A DNA stretch of 7,611 nt, taken from NCBI GenBank assembly GCA_019114115.1, contig DXGD01000052.1, forward strand, positions 1 through 7,611. Reading direction: 5' to 3'. The stretch comes from Candidatus Nesterenkonia stercoripullorum (lineage in GTDB: Bacteria > Actinomycetota > Actinomycetes > Actinomycetales > Micrococcaceae). This document shows, piece after piece, positions 4,225 through 7,611 of this stretch. Made by a program: the position numbers and the translations under genes. The notes under the pieces were generated by a model, which saw nothing but the letters and a program-made list of their open reading frames with translations, was not told where the DNA came from and did not search any database. Within the stretch, counting starts at the first letter, position 1. Each line of letters starts with the position of its first letter.

Positions 4225-7200
4225 CTAGCCCCACTGCCCTGATTCATCATCCTCATCATCAGTCAGGAACTCACCGTCTTCGGCGTCGGTGTCCTCAGGG
4301 CTGACCGCAGAGTACGAAACCACTCCCCTGGCGATGAGCTCCACGGCGTCCCCCGCTGCCGCAGCCAGTCGCGCCGGAGTGTGCGGCACCTTGCTCAGCT
4401 GGTCCAGGACGTCGATGCACTGCTTGGCCCACCTGACGAAATCTCCAGCCGCCAGTGGCGAGTCCTCCAGGGCCTGCCGCAGGCTGTCGCCGCGGGCCCA
4501 GGAGTACATGGGCAGCACAAGTCCCTGCTCGGGCGCCGCGGTGGGCTCGAGCTGATGCTTCTTCTCCAGCTCCTCAAGGTCATCGTGGATGTCACCGGCC
4601 TGCTGCACGGCCCAAGTCAGTGTCTTCGTAGGCATGATCGGCGCAGCTCCTTCGTCCTCGCGCTTTGCCTGGTAAACCAGCAGCGTGGAGAAGGCCGCGA
4701 GCTCCGCAGCACTCAGGCTCCCCAGGACCCCGCGCTCTTGCAGGATCTCCGTGAACAGATCTCGCTCACCGTAGATCCTGCGCAGCTGCTGCCCACGATG
4801 GGTCACCGTGAAGTCCTCGACGGTGGTCTCCTCAGCAGAGGTTTCCTGTCCCTCGGCTTCGCTCAGGCGGAGGTGGCCCAGATCCAAAAGCACCGCACAC
4901 ACTCTGTCGAACGTCTTGGCGATCGAACCGGTCCGCCGCTGGATCTTCTGCTTGAGCTGGTCGGTCTCGCGCTGTAGCTGCCACCAGCGGTCAGCCCAGC
5001 GAGCGTGCTCCTCGCGATCCGGGCACTGATGGCAGGGATGCCTGCGCAGCGCCTCCTCCAGCTCGGCAACACCCGAGACGCCGTCGTCGTCGTTGATGAA
5101 CCCGAAACCACCGGCTGGTGCGTTGGCTCGCGCCGGCACACGCTCGCGCAGGGCAGCCCGCATCGACGAGGCCAGGTCTCGGCGCACCTTAGGAACTTTC
5201 GTCTGCGGCTTGCGCGGCAGCCGGATCGTGGAGAGGACTTCAGGGGGCTGGTCGAAGTCCTCCACGCCAAGCTGCCTGAACTTGCCGTCGCCGGTGATCA
5301 CACCTGGGCGCGGGTCATGCTCGGGAGCGCTGTGCACGATGAGGGACTCCCCCAGTCGGCGTCGTCCACCGACCTCGATGACGTCGCCGGGCTGCAGCGA
5401 GGAGAGCACCCGCACGATCTCACGACGGCGCTGGCGATGCCGCTGCTTGGACTCGTCCTTCTGCCGCTGACTCAGCTCCCGGCGGAGCCTGGCGTAGTCG
5501 GAGAAGTCGCCTCTGTCGCAGGCCATCGCCTCGAGGTAGCCATGAAGCGAAGCTTCACGCGTGGAGACCTCTTTGGCAAGATTCACCACTGAACGGTCAG
5601 CCTGGAACTGGGCGAACGACGACTCGAGCAGCGTCCGCGCACGGTCCCGCCCGAACTGAGCGGTCAGATTGACCGCCATGTTGTAACTGGGCCGGAAACT
5701 GGAGTTCAGCGGGTAGGTCCGCTTCGATGCCAGGCCGGCCACCTGCCGCGGATCCATTCCCGGCTGCCACACCACGACGGCGTGGCCTTCGACGTCGATC
5801 CCGCGCCGACCCGCCCGGCCGGTCAGCTGAGTGAACTCACCCGGGGTGATGTCCTCATGCGACTGGCCGTTGAACTTGTCCAGCTTCTCCAGGACGACAG
5901 TCCGGGCCGGCATATTGATCCCCAGCGCGAGAGTCTCAGTGGCAAAGATGACTTTGAGCAGCCCTTCGGCGAACAGCGCTTCCACCAGTTCCTTGAAGGG
6001 CGGAAGCATCCCGGCATGGTGCGCCGCGACACCGTTGACCAGGGCCTCACGGAAACTGTCGAATCCGAGGATGGACAGATCCTCAGCCGGCAGCTCCCAC
6101 CCAAGTCGTTCCACCCGGTCTGAGATCTCGGCTGCTTCATCCCGCGAGGTGAGCCGGATGCCCGCCTGAAGGCACTGTTCGACGGCGGCCTCACAGCCGG
6201 CCCGGGAGAAGATGAAGGTGATACAGGGCAGCAGCGCTGAGCGTTCCAGCGTCCTGATCAGTTTGGAACGACTCAGCCGCGGACGTCCCGCAGAGGATCC
6301 CGAGATCCCGGAGACACCCTGGTTCATCCCACCAGACTTCCGGGCACCCGAGGATGAGCCCTGCCGACGTGGCCCATGCCGACCTCGCCCCCGAGACCTG
6401 TGGCCACCGGAATGCCGTGAGTCCGGCGCCTGGAACTGCCGAGTCAGCCGCTGAAGTTCAGGGTTCACCAGGACTCCGGAATCATCGCCGGGCTCTGTCT
6501 TGGCGGGTTCAGAAGGATCGTCACTGACGAAAAGGTCGTAGAGCTGGTGGTCCACGGCCATGTGCTGCCACAGCGGGACGGGACGGTGCTCTGAGACCAC
6601 CACCGCAGTCTCTCCACGCACCGTGTCGAGCCAGGCACCGAATTCTTCGGCATTGGACACGGTCGCGCTCAGTGCGGCGAGCTGGACCTGCTGGGGAAGA
6701 TGGATGATCACCTCTTCCCAGACTGCGCCGCGGAACCGGTCGGCAAGGTAGTGCACTTCGTCCATGACGACGAAACCCAAGTCATCGATCACCGCAGCAT
6801 CGGCGTAGAGCATATTGCGCAGGACCTCGGTGGTCATCACCACGATCGGCGCGTCGGCGTTGATGGAGGTGTCTCCCGTGAGCAGTCCCACCTTGTCGGT
6901 GCCGTACTGGCTGCGCAGCTCGTGGAACTTCTGATTCGACAGGGCCTTGATCGGCGTGGTGTAGAACGCCTTGCGGCCCCGTGCCACGCCAAGATGCACG
7001 GCGAATTCCCCGACGACTGTCTTGCCCGCTCCCGTCGGGGCCGCCACCAGCACGGCACGGCCTGCCTCCAGGTGCTGACACGCTTCGGCCTGGAAGTCGT
7101 CGAGGTCGAAGGCTTGCTCCCGGCGGAATCGCCCGAACTGCGTCGCGGCCTCCGCGGCCCTTCGTCGAGATTGTGCATAGCGCTCGGACGGGGAACTCAT
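4225..7200 (-). CDS. helY: Ski2/HelY-like DEAD/DEAH-box RNA helicase
   Basis: The 991-residue protein is a superfamily 2 helicase of the actinobacterial HelY group, related to yeast Ski2/Mtr4, an ATP-driven 3'-5' helicase family tied to RNA turnover. RecA domain 1 shows FDLDDFQAEA (31-40), Walker A APTGAGKT (54-61), TTPIKALSNQ (81-90), TGD (108-110), MTTEVLRNMLY (123-132), DEVH (147-150) and SAT (178-180). RecA domain 2 shows FSRAGCE (331-337), HHAGMLPPFKE (394-404), FATETLALGINMPAR (419-433) and motif VI QLTGRAGRRG (458-467). Between them, about residues 255-310, is an Arg/Gly/Ser-rich low-complexity insert. HPCHQC at 721-726 precedes a coiled coil, and the last ~160 residues look like the DSHCT domain with an acidic tail. 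M. tuberculosis HelY is somewhat shorter (~906 residues). The ATG suits the family N-terminus, though the upstream SD is weak. A CATACT box at 7212-7217 would give an almost leaderless mRNA. First gene of the leftward cluster. Confidence 0.95.
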   Translation of the reverse strand: MSSPSERYAQSRRRAAEAATQFGRFRREQAFDLDDFQAEACQHLEAGRAVLVAAPTGAGKTVVGEFAVHLGVARGRKAFYTTPIKALSNQKFHELRSQYGTDKVGLLTGDTSINADAPIVVMTTEVLRNMLYADAAVIDDLGFVVMDEVHYLADRFRGAVWEEVIIHLPQQVQLAALSATVSNAEEFGAWLDTVRGETAVVVSEHRPVPLWQHMAVDHQLYDLFVSDDPSEPAKTEPGDDSGVLVNPELQRLTRQFQAPDSRHSGGHRSRGRGRHGPRRQGSSSGARKSGGMNQGVSGISGSSAGRPRLSRSKLIRTLERSALLPCITFIFSRAGCEAAVEQCLQAGIRLTSRDEAAEISDRVERLGWELPAEDLSILGFDSFREALVNGVAAHHAGMLPPFKELVEALFAEGLLKVIFATETLALGINMPARTVVLEKLDKFNGQSHEDITPGEFTQLTGRAGRRGIDVEGHAVVVWQPGMDPRQVAGLASKRTYPLNSSFRPSYNMAVNLTAQFGRDRARTLLESSFAQFQADRSVVNLAKEVSTREASLHGYLEAMACDRGDFSDYARLRRELSQRQKDESKQRHRQRRREIVRVLSSLQPGDVIEVGGRRRLGESLIVHSAPEHDPRPGVITGDGKFRQLGVEDFDQPPEVLSTIRLPRKPQTKVPKVRRDLASSMRAALRERVPARANAPAGGFGFINDDDGVSGVAELEEALRRHPCHQCPDREEHARWADRWWQLQRETDQLKQKIQRRTGSIAKTFDRVCAVLLDLGHLRLSEAEGQETSAEETTVEDFTVTHRGQQLRRIYGERDLFTEILQERGVLGSLSAAELAAFSTLLVYQAKREDEGAAPIMPTKTLTWAVQQAGDIHDDLEELEKKHQLEPTAAPEQGLVLPMYSWARGDSLRQALEDSPLAAGDFVRWAKQCIDVLDQLSKVPHTPARLAAAAGDAVELIARGVVSYSAVSPEDTDAEDGEFLTDDEDDESGQWG

Positions 7201-7310
7201 GATCCCAGCCTAGTATGCTCCAGCGATGCCGCATGCGCGCCTCCCGGGAGTTCAGCCAGTGGAGGACAGCTGACGAAGGAACAGCTGCAGAAATGACCGC
7301 TTCGTGAGAC

Positions 7311-7331
7311 TGAACGAAAGCGCCTCGTTCA
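7311..7331. promoter_or_regulatory. Inverted repeat TGAACGA-N7-TCGTTCA, operator candidate
   Basis: TGAACGA (7311-7317) and TCGTTCA (7325-7331) are exact reverse complements around a 7-bp spacer. The 21-bp dyad lies where a -35 element would fall for the TATAGT box at 7349, so a bound regulator could control gdhA and possibly the divergent helY. I cannot name the regulator. The sites do not resemble the GlnR or AmtR consensus as I know them. Confidence 0.4.
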
Positions 7332-7348
7332 CTGAGGGCATCAGGACA

Positions 7349-7354
7349 TATAGT
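7349..7354 (+). promoter_or_regulatory. Candidate -10 box (TATAGT) for gdhA
   Basis: TATAGT fits the actinobacterial TANNNT -10 pattern well. The matching -35 position (around 7325-7331) is poor and overlaps the upstream dyad, which would suit an activator-dependent promoter. The transcript would start near 7361, giving a 5' leader of about 63 nt that contains the two downstream dyads. An alternative -10, GATAGT at 7389-7394, is also conceivable. Confidence 0.35.
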
Positions 7355-7365
7355 GAAGCCTGAAC

Positions 7366-7404
7366 ATTGTTGTGACGCGATCCACAACGATAGTGTCATT
7401 GACA
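7366..7404. promoter_or_regulatory. Two adjacent dyads in the gdhA leader
   Basis: ATTGTTGTG (7366-7374) pairs with CACAACGAT (7383-7391) at 8 of 9 positions across an 8-bp spacer. Immediately after it, TGTCA-T-TGACA (7394-7404) is a perfect 11-bp dyad. Both lie between the TATAGT box and the gdhA SD (GAAGGAG 7413-7419). They may be operators for a repressor, or fold as small hairpins in the leader RNA. Confidence 0.35.
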
Positions 7405-7423
7405 TCAACAACGAAGGAGTCCC

Positions 7424-7611
7424 ATGACCCCCACACGTACGGAGATAGATGCCGCCTATCGCCAGGTCATGCAGCGCAACCCAGGCGAGAGCGAGTTCCA
7501 CCAGGCCGTGCGCGAAGTCCTCGAAAGCCTGGGCCCGGTCATCGCGAAGCACCCGCAGTACACCGACGGCGAGATCATCCGCCGCCTGTGTGAGCCCGAG
7601 CGGCAGATCAT
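7424..7611 (+). CDS. gdhA: NADP-type glutamate dehydrogenase, N-terminal part (cut by window edge)
   Basis: An ATG preceded by GAAGGAG (4-nt spacing) opens a frame that runs to the window end, giving 62 full codons. Residues 18-36, RNPGESEFHQAVREVLESL, and the later EPERQI are typical of the N-terminus of the hexameric (~450-residue) NADP-specific glutamate dehydrogenases. These enzymes reductively aminate 2-oxoglutarate to glutamate when ammonium is plentiful. The catalytic Lys and nucleotide-binding domain lie beyond the window, so cofactor specificity and intactness cannot be seen. The gene is divergent from helY across a 223-bp spacer rich in dyads, consistent with nitrogen- or carbon-responsive control, though this is inference. 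Confidence 0.93.
   Translation, partial: MTPTRTEIDAAYRQVMQRNPGESEFHQAVREVLESLGPVIAKHPQYTDGEIIRRLCEPERQI

Noticed and set aside
7241..7250. CTCCCGGGAG palindrome as a helY operator
   Set aside because: A single GC-only 10-bp palindrome is expected by chance at this base composition, and no paired site or promoter geometry supports it.
7293..7307. Tiny ORF (ATG ACC GCT TCG TGA) in the helY-gdhA spacer as a leader peptide
   Set aside because: Four codons, with no well-spaced SD and no link to the gdhA start; chance occurrence is likely.
6782..7552. 256-codon - strand frame crossing the helY start and gdhA
   Set aside because: It overlaps helY out of frame and the gdhA start on the opposite strand, and reads as a basic shadow sequence.

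Overview
The window is high-GC DNA with tight gene packing, GTG/ATG starts and purine-rich Shine-Dalgarno (SD) sites. It carries an actinobacterial marker set: the RNA polymerase-binding protein RbpA, a stand-alone polyprenol-phosphate mannose synthase, and a HelY/Ski2-like helicase. From remembered family sequences, the protein content best fits Micrococcales, probably Micrococcaceae in the broad sense (Arthrobacter/Nesterenkonia-like). The genus is an inference and is not read from a marker gene. The region looks like an ordinary chromosomal housekeeping locus. I see no transposase, integrase, phage gene, CRISPR array, tRNA or rRNA.

Layout: (1) 1-1152 (+) is the 3' part of an SPFH/band-7 membrane-scaffold protein with 11-residue coiled-coil repeats and a long low-complexity Gln/Gly/Trp tail. 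(2) 1238-1582 (+) is rbpA, preceded by a sequence matching the SigR/SigH promoter pattern GGAAT-N18-GTT. (3) 1583-1785 is the convergent spacer, with a very strong hairpin (likely bidirectional terminator) and an array of 14-bp tandem repeats. (4) 1786-7200 (-) is a three-gene leftward cluster transcribed helY -> degenerate amidohydrolase-like gene -> ppm, with spacers of 129 and 90 bp. The first spacer holds 16-bp periodic repeats and a hairpin. The second holds a possible 10-codon leader ORF whose stop overlaps the ppm GTG start. (5) 7201-7423 is a divergent control region between helY and gdhA, with three inverted repeats and a TATAGT box. (6) 7424-7611 (+) is the 5' end of gdhA (NADP-type glutamate dehydrogenase), cut by the window edge.

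How the genes relate: rbpA stabilises the sigma-RNA polymerase complex, HelY is a predicted RNA helicase, and Ppm makes the lipid-linked mannose donor for lipoglycan and glycoprotein synthesis. The convergent rbpA/ppm pair matches the arrangement of Rv2050/Rv2051c in Mycobacterium tuberculosis, so it is an old actinobacterial neighbourhood and probably not one pathway. The most unusual items are an amidohydrolase-fold protein that has lost its metal-binding motifs, an RbpA that keeps one of four zinc ligands, and periodic repeats in two intergenic spacers. I found no convincing undescribed multi-gene system.
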